Position numbers and translations under genes: made by a program. From Hyalangium ruber (GTDB taxonomy: Bacteria > Myxococcota > Myxococcia > Myxococcales > Myxococcaceae): a stretch of DNA of 64,000 bases. Every line of letters starts with the position of its first letter. Within the stretch, counting starts at the first letter, position 1. The DNA lies in the NCBI RefSeq assembly GCF_034259325.1, contig NZ_JAXIVS010000023.1, forward strand, positions 62,001-126,000, written 5' to 3'. Below the pieces are notes generated by a model that saw only the letters and a list, made by a program, of their open reading frames with translations, made no database searches and was not told the origin of the DNA. This document shows positions 44,878 through 52,335 of the stretch, piece after piece.

Positions 44878-44895
44878 CTTGTACACGGGAGCTCT

Positions 44896-45447
44896 ATGAA
44901 GGCTTGGATAGCAAGCGCGTTGACTGTGACGCTGGCCACCGGGAGCGTCTCCGCGCAGGGACTGGGGGCCAGTCCGCTGGATGCGACACTGCACAGCTCG
45001 AAGGGAGACGAAGCGCCGCTGTCGAAGTGGCGGGGCAAGCCGGTCATCCTCTTCTACGAGGACAAGGACTCGACGACGCTCAACCTGCCGCTCAAGGAGG
45101 AGCTGTTCGAGCGCGGCAAGGCGCGGGGCCTGTTGGAGGCGGCCTGGGTGGTGGCGGTGGCGAACCTCAAGCCGTTCAACTTCTTCCCCGCTCGGCAGAT
45201 CGCCCTCTCGTATGTGCGGGATGAGGAGAAGAAGGCCGGGGTACCCATCCTCGTGGACCTGGAGGGAACGCTGGGCGGCGCGCCGTGGAGCCTGCCCACC
45301 AAGACGTCCACGGTGATGCTGCTGGATGCCAGCGGAGCAATTGTCTACCGCTACTCGGGCAAGCTGGGAGAGGCGGATCGCCAGGCATTCTTCCAAGCAC
45401 TGTCGGGGCTCATCGGCGTGGACCTCGCCGCGGAGCCGAAGCCGTGA
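44896..45447 (+). CDS. Secreted thioredoxin-fold (YtfJ-like) protein
   Basis: The 183-residue product has a Sec signal peptide (AWIASALTVTLATGSVSAQG) and a thioredoxin-like domain (DEAPLSKWRGKPVILFYEDKDS, ALSYVRDEEKKAGVPILVDLEGTLG, STVMLLDASGAIVYRYSGKL). No CxxC is present, so it is not a redox-active thioredoxin; it resembles the YtfJ group. It is transcribed divergently from crtE across 111 bases containing the operator. It may therefore respond to the same light signal. The next gene overlaps it by 4 bases (GTGA). Confidence 0.7.
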   Translation: MKAWIASALTVTLATGSVSAQGLGASPLDATLHSSKGDEAPLSKWRGKPVILFYEDKDSTTLNLPLKEELFERGKARGLLEAAWVVAVANLKPFNFFPARQIALSYVRDEEKKAGVPILVDLEGTLGGAPWSLPTKTSTVMLLDASGAIVYRYSGKLGEADRQAFFQALSGLIGVDLAAEPKP

Positions 45448-46349
45448 AGGTAGCCGTCACCGGGGGGAGCGGCTTCGTAGGGACCCGTCTTGTCCAAGGT
45501 TTGGTGGACGGGGGGCACACGGTCCACGTGCTGGTGCGAAACGTTGAACACGCGCTGTCCAAGCTCCCCCCGGGGGTGACGGGGGCGGTGTTCCGAGCGG
45601 GCGAGCCGTTGGGCCCGGAGGCGCTGGCGGGGGCGGAGGCGGTGGTGCATCTGGCGGGCGAGCCGGTCAACCAGCGGTGGACACACGAGGGCAAGCGCCG
45701 CATCCACGAGAGCCGGGTGCAGGGCACGCGCGCCCTGGTGGAGGCCATGCGAGCAGCGGGCACGGTGCGGCGCTTCGTGTCGGTGTCGGCGGTGGGCTAC
45801 TACGGCGGCACGCGCTCGGCCGAGCCGAAGACGGAGGAGAGTCCCCCGGGAGAGGACTTCCTGGCGAGCGTCTGCCGGGACTGGGAGGCGGAGGCCTCTC
45901 GCGCGCGGGAGGCGGGAATCTCCACGGCGGTGGTGCGCATGGGCGCGGTGCTGCACCCGGAGGGCGGAGCGCTGCACGCGATGCTGCCCCCGTTCCGCAT
46001 GGGCGCCGGCGGGCGCGTGGGCTCGGGCAAGCAGTACGTGAGCTGGATCCACCGGGAGGATGCGCTGGCGGGGCTGCGCCTGCTGGTAGAGAACCCCGCG
46101 CTGGAGGGCTCCTTCAACCTCAGCTCCCCCGAGCCCGTGACCAACACGGAGTTCGCCCACGCGCTGGGCACGGCGTTGGGGCGACCCTCCGTCATGCACG
46201 TGCCGGGCTTCGTGCTGAAGGCTGCGCTGGGAGAGATGTCGATGATGGTGCTTGAGGGACAGCGCGTGGTGCCTCGACGCCTCCTGGAGGCAGGCTTCAC
46301 GTTCCAGTTTCCCCGGCTGGAAGAGGCACTGAAGAACCTGCTCGCGTGA
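45444..46349 (+). CDS. TIGR01777/YfcH-type NAD(P)-dependent epimerase
   Basis: The 301-residue protein starts with KVAVTGGSGFVGTRLVQGL (Rossmann GGxGxxG). VVHLAGEPVNQRWTHEGKRRI, SAVGYYGG, WEAEASRAREAGISTAVVRMGAVLHPEGGALHAMLPPFRMGAGGRVGSGKQYVSWIHREDA and the C-terminal segment LLEAGFTFQFPRLEEAL are the signatures of the TIGR01777 group (E. coli YfcH-like). The substrate is not known. GTG 45444 overlaps the upstream stop, so it is translationally coupled to the thioredoxin-fold protein. Confidence 0.88.
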   Translation: MKVAVTGGSGFVGTRLVQGLVDGGHTVHVLVRNVEHALSKLPPGVTGAVFRAGEPLGPEALAGAEAVVHLAGEPVNQRWTHEGKRRIHESRVQGTRALVEAMRAAGTVRRFVSVSAVGYYGGTRSAEPKTEESPPGEDFLASVCRDWEAEASRAREAGISTAVVRMGAVLHPEGGALHAMLPPFRMGAGGRVGSGKQYVSWIHREDALAGLRLLVENPALEGSFNLSSPEPVTNTEFAHALGTALGRPSVMHVPGFVLKAALGEMSMMVLEGQRVVPRRLLEAGFTFQFPRLEEALKNLLA

Positions 46350-46490
46350 CCTGTGAGCCCGCGAGTCGTCTCGCGGACCCTCCGCGCCCGTCGTCTGTCG
46401 GGTGCCGCGTCACCTGGGCCCATGCCCTACCCCGAGACACTGGTGGCGCTCGGAGGCTCGACGCATGCTCTCGCGGCAAAGGGGGCTCTC

Positions 46491-47513
46491 ATGTCGGGCA
46501 CGCGCGGCGGGTCTTCTCCTGTTTGGAGGGAAACACGCGCCGTGCTCTCGCTCCTCTTCTGCTCGCCGCTCGCCTTCTTCGTCCTCTGCGTCCTGACCTT
46601 CCCGGCCACGATCCTCTTCTTCCTCCCTTTTCCCCAGGGAGACCTCGGGTCCCAGAGCCTGCAACTGCTGACCTCGGGCCGGCTGCGGCTCTGGCACATG
46701 CTCATCGCGGTACAACCGATGCTCTGGGTGGCCTCCCTGCTCATCGTCTCCCATGACTTGAAGCGCAGCCGCTCGGCCTGGCCTGGGACGTGGCGGGAGC
46801 GCACGGTGGTTGTGCTCTGTACGCTCCTGCTGGCCACCCTGACCACGTTCCCCGTCCTGGCCACCAACAGGGCTCCAAGCTCGCCTCTGACTCCGGACTT
46901 GGACGCCCTGCTCCAGTTGCCTGACTTCCGCACCCGAGCACTCATCCTGGGCCTTCTCTATGCGGGGGCCGTGACGCTGCACACCTTTGGGATGTTTACC
47001 GTGCATGTCCAGCTCATCGGCCGTCTCCGGCGATCCCCGTCTCACGAGGATGCGCCAGAGGCGGTGGAGCTCGAGGAAGAAGTGTCCTGGTATCTGCGAC
47101 TCCGGTCCCAGCTGGAGCGGTTCTTCAGCCTCACCGCCACCATCATCGGAACCGCGAGCCTGAGCGTGGGGGCCTTTCGCAACCTGCTCAATGAGCTGCG
47201 CGCTTCTCCCTCCGAAGCGATGCCTGCTTCGCTGGTCTTGGTCCACGGCATCTACTTCTCCCTGCTTCTCGCCCTCGTCTACCTGCCAGCGCACAAGACC
47301 CTGAGTGACGTAGGCCAGAGGTTGACGGACCGGCTCGTCCGGCAATCGATCGGCGCAGGCACCACCTGGCAGTCCTGGTCCCAGGAGCAGCAAGCCGTCC
47401 GCGCCTACCTGGGCCTGCAGAGCACCGCACTCCTGGAGTTCCAGAAAGGCATCACCGTGCTGGCGCCTCTCGTCGCGAGTCTCTCCTCCTTGCTGCTGGG
47501 TTCCCAGGGATGA
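46491..47513 (+). CDS. Integral membrane protein of unknown function
   Basis: From ATG 46491 (340 residues) the product has about six hydrophobic segments (AVLSLLFCSPLAFFVLCVLTFPATI, MLIAVQPMLWVASLLIV, TVVVLCTLLLATLTTFPVLA, ALILGLLYAGAVTLHTFGMF, FFSLTATIIGTASLSVGAF, LVLVHGIYFSLLLALVYLP). An acidic stretch (EDAPEAVELEEEVSW) lies in the middle loop. No known transporter or enzyme motif is seen. A G-rich ribosome-binding site precedes the ATG; the in-frame extension to 46353 reads as low-complexity Arg/Pro. It ends 23 bases from the convergent DUF1697 gene. Confidence 0.6.
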   Translation: MSGTRGGSSPVWRETRAVLSLLFCSPLAFFVLCVLTFPATILFFLPFPQGDLGSQSLQLLTSGRLRLWHMLIAVQPMLWVASLLIVSHDLKRSRSAWPGTWRERTVVVLCTLLLATLTTFPVLATNRAPSSPLTPDLDALLQLPDFRTRALILGLLYAGAVTLHTFGMFTVHVQLIGRLRRSPSHEDAPEAVELEEEVSWYLRLRSQLERFFSLTATIIGTASLSVGAFRNLLNELRASPSEAMPASLVLVHGIYFSLLLALVYLPAHKTLSDVGQRLTDRLVRQSIGAGTTWQSWSQEQQAVRAYLGLQSTALLEFQKGITVLAPLVASLSSLLLGSQG

Positions 47514-47536
47514 GTTTCCGTTGACCCGAGGTGGCT

Positions 47537-48076
47537 TCAGCGATCGGCGAGCTCCAGGAGCTTGGTGACGGTGGCCCAGTTGCGTGCTGTCGGGGTAACC
47601 CCCAAGCGCGTACCCGTGAGCACGATGGCCAGCTTCGATTCCCCGATGCCATTCGGGAACCGGGCGTAGATCTCACGCCCCACGACGCGGAACTCATCCG
47701 GCAGGTACGCCGCCGGGTCGATCTTCTCGAGCCGCTTCGGATCCGGCACGTCGGACAGGAACGTCACCAGGAACCGGGAGGGAGCCTCCTCGGCGCCAGG
47801 GAGAGGGTTCGCCTGGATCGCCGCGGCCAGCTCATCCCGGGTGCGAACGAGGACGGAGACCTGGAAGCCAAACTCCTCGGTGATGGCTGCCTCGATCTGC
47901 CTGGCGAGCTGGGCTGGAGCCTTCTTCTTGCTGGTGAAGACGGCGTTGCCGCTCTGGAGGAGGGTCGCGACGTCGGTGTAGCCGAGTCCCTCCAGCAGCT
48001 GACGCAGCCGCGCCATCGGGACCTTCTTGTTTCCACCGACATTGATACCGCGCAGCAAGGCGACATACCGGGCCAT
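47537..48076 (-). CDS. DUF1697 family protein
   Basis: The 179-residue protein opens MARYVALLRGINVGGNKKVPMARLRQLLEGLGYTDVATLLQSGNAVF, the clear signature of DUF1697. The family is widespread and its function is unknown. FLSDVPD and the C-terminal ARNWATVTKLLEL also fit. The ATG at 48076 matches the family start. It marks the left edge of a lower-GC region on the plus side. Confidence 0.9.
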   Translation of the reverse strand: MARYVALLRGINVGGNKKVPMARLRQLLEGLGYTDVATLLQSGNAVFTSKKKAPAQLARQIEAAITEEFGFQVSVLVRTRDELAAAIQANPLPGAEEAPSRFLVTFLSDVPDPKRLEKIDPAAYLPDEFRVVGREIYARFPNGIGESKLAIVLTGTRLGVTPTARNWATVTKLLELADR

Positions 48077-48469
48077 GGCCCCGGGCTTTAACACGCGGGC
48101 AACAGACTGCGCGCGGCAGCCGTCCCAGGCTCGCAGTCCTGCAGATCTCCTCCCTCTCTGCTGCCAAGACTGGGGGCCTCACCTCTTCCGCCTACACTGA
48201 CTTGAGAGGCCGGTTTCAGTGACACGGGCTGGTATCTACGGGTGGTTACTGGCGCCACACCGTTGGTGTAGGGCTTCCCAAGAGGCATCGAAGGGAACAC
48301 GAAGGGGCACCAGGGAGAAGACTATGATTCCGCGACACTCCAAGTCACCGGAACCCATAGAGATTTCCTGGCTTGTTAAGAATTATCCACAGGCTCTGGG
48401 GGTGACTTGCAGAGGCTGGAGGGCCTTTTTACCTTGAGGCCATTCATTCTTCGATGGAGACCATGCACA
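48077..48469. other. Gene-poor region at left edge of low-GC islet, with one possible small ORF
   Basis: This 393-base stretch contains no clear gene. One short frame from ATG 48324 to the stop at 48437 (37 residues, rich in Pro and Trp) has a GGGAG 8 bases upstream, so a tiny peptide is possible but unproven. A single perfect DnaA-box-like TTATCCACA is at 48383-48391. Base composition falls visibly here compared with the flanking genes. Confidence 0.4.
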
Positions 48470-48886
48470 ATGGAGGGCCCATCCAAGCCAGAAAGAAAGC
48501 TGAAACGGATGCCGATGTCCCTGACTGCTCGGAAGTTGCTCCGAGCATTGTTGCGGCATCAGAAGAAGCATCGGCTCGTCTTTCGCCAGATCTATCGTCC
48601 TGAACGGATACCCAGGCGACTAACGACCTACGGGAAGATCAGAGCGGCAGCTGGAGTAAGCGCTCCCCCGATCAAGCTTGGACGCTATCTGGGAGAGATC
48701 GCTCACTTCTGTATAGCGAACCATCTTCCTCCGCTCAATGCGCTCGTTGTCAATGGCAAGAGCCTGACGCCAGGAGGAGCGTACATAGGTACCGATTGGG
48801 AGAGAGACGTTTTTGCCGCACTCATCTGCCGGTATCCGGATGCCAAGAAAGTGATGCCGTACACCAAAGAAAAGAAGCCGACTTGA
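48470..48886 (+). CDS. Small protein of unknown function in the TIR islet
   Basis: From ATG 48470 (138 residues) the product is strongly basic at the N-terminus (GPSKPERKLKRMPMSLTARKLLRALLRHQKKHRLVFRQIYRPERIPRRL). It then has TTYGKIRAAAG...LGRYLGEIAHFCIANHLPPLNALVVNGKSL. The TYG.I...G.....LG..LG.I..FC..N.LPPL.ALVVN pattern recalls a small winged-helix-like module sometimes found next to nucleases and defence genes, but I cannot name the family. GC content is clearly lower than in the flanking chromosome. It lies 95 bases upstream of the TIR gene on the same strand, so co-transcription is likely. A start upstream of 48470 is possible. Confidence 0.6.
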   Translation: MEGPSKPERKLKRMPMSLTARKLLRALLRHQKKHRLVFRQIYRPERIPRRLTTYGKIRAAAGVSAPPIKLGRYLGEIAHFCIANHLPPLNALVVNGKSLTPGGAYIGTDWERDVFAALICRYPDAKKVMPYTKEKKPT

Positions 48887-48981
48887 TTTGATATGGCGGA
48901 GCCACTTCAGCTTCCCTCAAAGAGGGCTTGCCAAAGGCTTTGCAGTACTTTCCCGCGAATGTTTGACCGAGGCTCCAGTTC

Positions 48982-49962
48982 ATGGCAAAGCTCTTCTTTT
49001 CCTACAGCCACGCCGATGAGGCACTTCGTAACAAGCTGGAGGCTCACCTTTCGATGCTCCGTCGCCAAGGACTCATCGAGTCCTGGCATGACCGGCGGAT
49101 CACAGTGGGCAGTGAACTCGACGCCTCTATCAGCAGGCAGCTTGAGGTGGCTGACGTCATCCTGCTACTCGTGAGTTCTGATTTCCTTGCCTCTGAGTAC
49201 TGCTACTCCAAGGAGATGATGAGGGCGCTTGAGCGTCACGACTCTAGCGAGGCCCGGGTCATCCCCGTGATTCTACGTCCGTGTGACTGGCACTCGGCGC
49301 CATTTGGTAAGTTGTTGGCTGCGCCTCGCGATGGGAAAGCCATTACAATGTGGCCAAACGAAGATGAAGCGTTGACAGATGTCGCGGTGAAGGTCCGTGA
49401 GGCCGTCAAGGAACTGGGTGCGCGCCAAGTGCCAGGGGGCGTTCCGCAGGTCCCATCGGCACCGAAGGGGGGAGCAGCCTTTGCGACAGCCTCCCCATTG
49501 GCGGCACCGGAGCGGTTACGCTCGAGCAACCTGCGAGTGAAGAAGGAATTCTCAGAACTGGACCAAGACCAGTTCTTGCACGACGCCTTCGAGTATACGG
49601 CGAGGTTCTTCGAAGGCTCGCTGGGAGAACTCCAGGAGCGCAACGCTGACATCAAGACGAGGTATCAGCGCATCGATGCGCGTCGATTCGTCGCCCATGT
49701 CTATAGAAACGGCGAGAAGTTGACGGAGTGCTCGATCAGCTTGGCCAGCTTAGGACGCAGAGATAGCATTGCCTTCTCGCACGGCGCATCCGCAAGCGTA
49801 AATGGCATCAACGAGATGCTCAATGTCGAGCACGATAGCCAGTCGCTCTACCTGAAACCCCTAGGAATGTCTTCCTTTGGGCAGTCGCGCGATGAGAAAC
49901 TGTCACACCAAGGCGCTGCCGAGTACCTGTGGGCATTGCTCATGGAGAGGCTTCAGCGGTAA
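48982..49962 (+). CDS. TIR-domain protein, predicted NADase/defence effector
   Basis: The 326-residue protein has an N-terminal TIR domain (about 1-140): KLFFSYSHADEALRNKLEAHL, IESWHDRRITVGSEL, ADVILLLVSSDFLASEYCYSKEM with the candidate catalytic Glu78, and ARVIPVILRPCDW. A low-complexity Pro/Ala linker follows (about 145-180). The C-terminal module (about 185-326) has DQDQFLHDAFEYTARFFEGSLGELQERN and GINEMLNVEHDSQSLYLKPLGMSSFG. It ends KLSHQGAAEYLWALLMERLQ, a conserved-looking region of no named family that may be the sensor. TIR domains in bacterial immunity cleave NAD or make cyclic signals (known). The gene has lower GC than its surroundings, a weak ribosome-binding site and no paired ATPase. 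Confidence 0.82.
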   Translation: MAKLFFSYSHADEALRNKLEAHLSMLRRQGLIESWHDRRITVGSELDASISRQLEVADVILLLVSSDFLASEYCYSKEMMRALERHDSSEARVIPVILRPCDWHSAPFGKLLAAPRDGKAITMWPNEDEALTDVAVKVREAVKELGARQVPGGVPQVPSAPKGGAAFATASPLAAPERLRSSNLRVKKEFSELDQDQFLHDAFEYTARFFEGSLGELQERNADIKTRYQRIDARRFVAHVYRNGEKLTECSISLASLGRRDSIAFSHGASASVNGINEMLNVEHDSQSLYLKPLGMSSFGQSRDEKLSHQGAAEYLWALLMERLQR

Positions 49963-50215
49963 CGAAGGGTCGGAAAGCAACTGGTCATCGGTGACCGCCT
50001 GCCCCGATACCCGCGCGAGCCTGAAGATCTCTTTCCACATGCACGGCAGGCGTTGGGAGGGAGCAAGGACGTGGCGAGCATCCATGCGTCAGCGTCGGGC
50101 GCGAGGTTGCCCCCGCGGGGTGCCAGAGATGAAGCACGGGCACCACCTGGCGTCTCCTCCTCTTCCCCGCGGCTGCCCTCTATCCTGACCACCTCCTCGC
50201 AAGAAGGAGTGACAC

Positions 50216-51568
50216 ATGCTTCCGTGGCGGATTCTCTGGAAGGCCGAAGCGCTATTCCTTGCGTTGATCGTGGGGTGCGCCAGCGTCCCAAGGGTCCCCC
50301 GCGTGGAGGACACCGGCCAGAGCAAGGCTGTCGTCCACGTCTCTCGTACTGCTGACCTGCAACCCGTGGAACTGGAGGAAGAGGAGTTCCAGCAGGCCGT
50401 GAGGCGCCTTGCGCGCGAGGTGCGAATGACAGGCACGCCGCGCCAGACGGCGGAAAAGGCGTTTCAGCTGGACCCGCAGAGCGGCAATTATCTCTACCTT
50501 CAGCGAGATAAGAAGCTGGTGCCAGCAGGGCCCGGCGAGCCTTGGGACGGCACGTTGACGAAAGAGGAGCTTTCGCTGGCGGAACGCTATCGGCTCTGGT
50601 GCCAGAGCGCCTACAACTTCTATGGAGACTGTCTCGGGGGCGCGCTGGTGGCAGGCCGCTACCTGGACAGGCAAGGCCGTTACGTCTGGGCGTTGGCGAT
50701 GAGCAAGAGCCCGGTGCTGGACGAGATGAAGAAGGCGCTGGGCGAGCTGGCGGATTTCCGTGCGCTCATCAGCGCGGCCCTGTGGACGTTGGGTTCCATG
50801 CTGTTGATCATGCTCCTCAATCCCGTGGCTCCGGCACTGGTGGCGGTCCTGGGCGTCGGGATGCTCCTGTATGTGGGCTATGACACGCTCCGCAACCTCG
50901 TGACGGGCTGGGTTGAGTTGACGGAGGCGGCGAAGGTCGCAACCACCTTCGAGGAGATCCGCGAGGCGGGCGAGCGCTTCGGGAAGGTCATCGGGCGAGA
51001 GGCAGCGCGCGCGTTCGCCATGCTGCTGATTGCGGCCATCGGCTCGACGGCGCAGCTGTTCGCGGCGAAGGTGCCAACGCTGCCTGGCTCGGCTCAGGTA
51101 GCCATACAGGCCGAGGGGCAAGCAGGAATCTCTCTGCCCACGCTGGGGGCGGTGGAGGAGATCGCGGTCAGTGCCGAGGGCGTCAGCATCACGCTGCCCG
51201 CAAACGCGGTGGCCATGGCGATGCGGCCTAGTAGCGGCAAGAGCCCCTGCATCGAGACGCACCACATCGCCACCATCTGCAATGAGAAGGACACCAAGCG
51301 CGGTGGCCCGTGGACGCCGAGGTTCCAGGAAATCTTCGCCAAGGCGGGAATGTCGATGGAGGACCCGGCGAACAAGATGCCTCTGCCAGGGCATTACGGA
51401 CCACACCCAGAGCGGTATCACCAGATCGTCATGGACGCGCTCAGTGAGGCAACGGCGACCTGTCGCAGCGTCGTCGAGTGCCGCGCGGCCCTGACCGACG
51501 AACTCCGAAGACTGGCCAAGCAGATCGCCACCCCGGGAACAAAACTGAACCAACTCGTCACCCGCTAG
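50216..51568 (+). CDS. SitA-type lipoprotein toxin with C-terminal AHH nuclease domain
   Basis: The 450-residue protein has a type II signal (ALFLALIVGC, Cys21). A conserved delivery region follows, of the kind seen in the Sit toxins of Myxococcus, which spread by outer-membrane exchange. It has hydrophobic segments near 190-240 and 265-285 (ALISAALWTLGSMLLIMLL, ALVAVLGVGMLLYVGY, AFAMLLIAAIGS). The C-terminus (about 345-410) has an AHH-type nuclease: ETHHIATICN, then GHYGPHPERYHQIV, with the expected His cluster. AAGGAG lies 7 bases before the ATG. The downstream gene encodes the matching immunity protein. The toxin would be transferred as a lipoprotein between kin cells and kill recipients lacking immunity (inferred). 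Confidence 0.82.
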   Translation: MLPWRILWKAEALFLALIVGCASVPRVPRVEDTGQSKAVVHVSRTADLQPVELEEEEFQQAVRRLAREVRMTGTPRQTAEKAFQLDPQSGNYLYLQRDKKLVPAGPGEPWDGTLTKEELSLAERYRLWCQSAYNFYGDCLGGALVAGRYLDRQGRYVWALAMSKSPVLDEMKKALGELADFRALISAALWTLGSMLLIMLLNPVAPALVAVLGVGMLLYVGYDTLRNLVTGWVELTEAAKVATTFEEIREAGERFGKVIGREAARAFAMLLIAAIGSTAQLFAAKVPTLPGSAQVAIQAEGQAGISLPTLGAVEEIAVSAEGVSITLPANAVAMAMRPSSGKSPCIETHHIATICNEKDTKRGGPWTPRFQEIFAKAGMSMEDPANKMPLPGHYGPHPERYHQIVMDALSEATATCRSVVECRAALTDELRRLAKQIATPGTKLNQLVTR

Positions 51569-51589
51569 CAACCGCGCTAAGTGGAGTCC

Positions 51590-52153
51590 ATGTCCCACCG
51601 TTTCTTCAGACTCTCCGACGATGTGAACGTCCCGCACCGCTGGCATCTGGCGATGCCCAGGGACCGTCAGGGCGTCAAAGTGGATGACGGGCAGTTCAGG
51701 CTTGGGCTTCCCGTCTCCACCACGGGCCGTTTGAGAATCCCCGTCGAGGTTGCGGGCAAGCCGCTGGACTACACGGAGGCCGGCATCATGATCCCGGTGG
51801 TCCATGTCCGGGTCGCGTCCATGTTCTCGGAACTGGCCCCGGATGATGCGCAACTCATCCCCGTGGACGTGGAGGGCCACTCGGATCAGTACCTCATCCT
51901 CGTGGCCACACGCCTCATCGACTGCATCGACGAAAATGCTTCCCAGTTCGATCGGTGGACGCCCGAGGAGGGAGTGCTTCACAGGATCAGGCGGTATTCC
52001 ATCATGTACGAACTGCACATCGACAAGGCCAAGGTGGGAAGCGCCAAAGTGTTGCGGTGCGAGGGATGGACCGGCCCGCTGATCGTCTCCGGGGAAATCA
52101 AGGACGCATTGGATCGCATGGGCGCCACCGGCACGAGGCTTGAGGAGGTCTAA
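51590..52153 (+). CDS. Imm11-family immunity protein
   Basis: From ATG 51590 (187 residues) the product begins MSHRFFRLSDDVNVPHRWHLAMP. It continues GRLRIPVEVAGKPLDYTEAGIMIPVVHVRVASMF, AQLIPVDVEGHSDQYLILVATRLIDCID, and ends LIVSGEIKDALDRMGATGTRLEEV. This pattern is that of Imm11 (DUF1629-type) immunity proteins, which in myxobacteria sit directly downstream of nuclease toxins with AHH and related tips. GGAG is 5 bases before the ATG; the GTG at 51581 is less likely. The start is 21 bases after the toxin stop, so one transcript gives both. It probably binds and blocks the nuclease in the cytoplasm of the producing cell. Confidence 0.85.
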   Translation: MSHRFFRLSDDVNVPHRWHLAMPRDRQGVKVDDGQFRLGLPVSTTGRLRIPVEVAGKPLDYTEAGIMIPVVHVRVASMFSELAPDDAQLIPVDVEGHSDQYLILVATRLIDCIDENASQFDRWTPEEGVLHRIRRYSIMYELHIDKAKVGSAKVLRCEGWTGPLIVSGEIKDALDRMGATGTRLEEV

Positions 52154-52335
52154 GCCCTCGGTCATCGTTGTTGCACACCTCGAAGTGAGGGCTGCCGGTG
52201 GCCCTCTACTGCGCCCTCGACGGGGAGACCCGCCGGGCGGGATGCGGCAGCAGCAGGTGATCAACATCTATGTCCGGGGGCTTAGTCCGGGCTCACCGAG
52301 ACCCCGGGCCCGTGCTTCTCGAACACATGGGAGTT

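Noticed and set aside
45285..45443. Longer start of the epimerase gene within the preceding gene
   Set aside because: The Rossmann motif begins right after GTG 45444, which overlaps the upstream stop. The extension is a shadow of the thioredoxin-fold gene.
48383..48391. Perfect DnaA box TTATCCACA
   Set aside because: A single box, without a cluster, an AT-rich unwinding element or dnaA/dnaN neighbours, is not evidence of a replication origin.
50252..52267. Minus-strand open frame opposite toxin and immunity genes
   Set aside because: It would cover two plus-strand genes with clear AHH and Imm11 motifs; no motif of its own.
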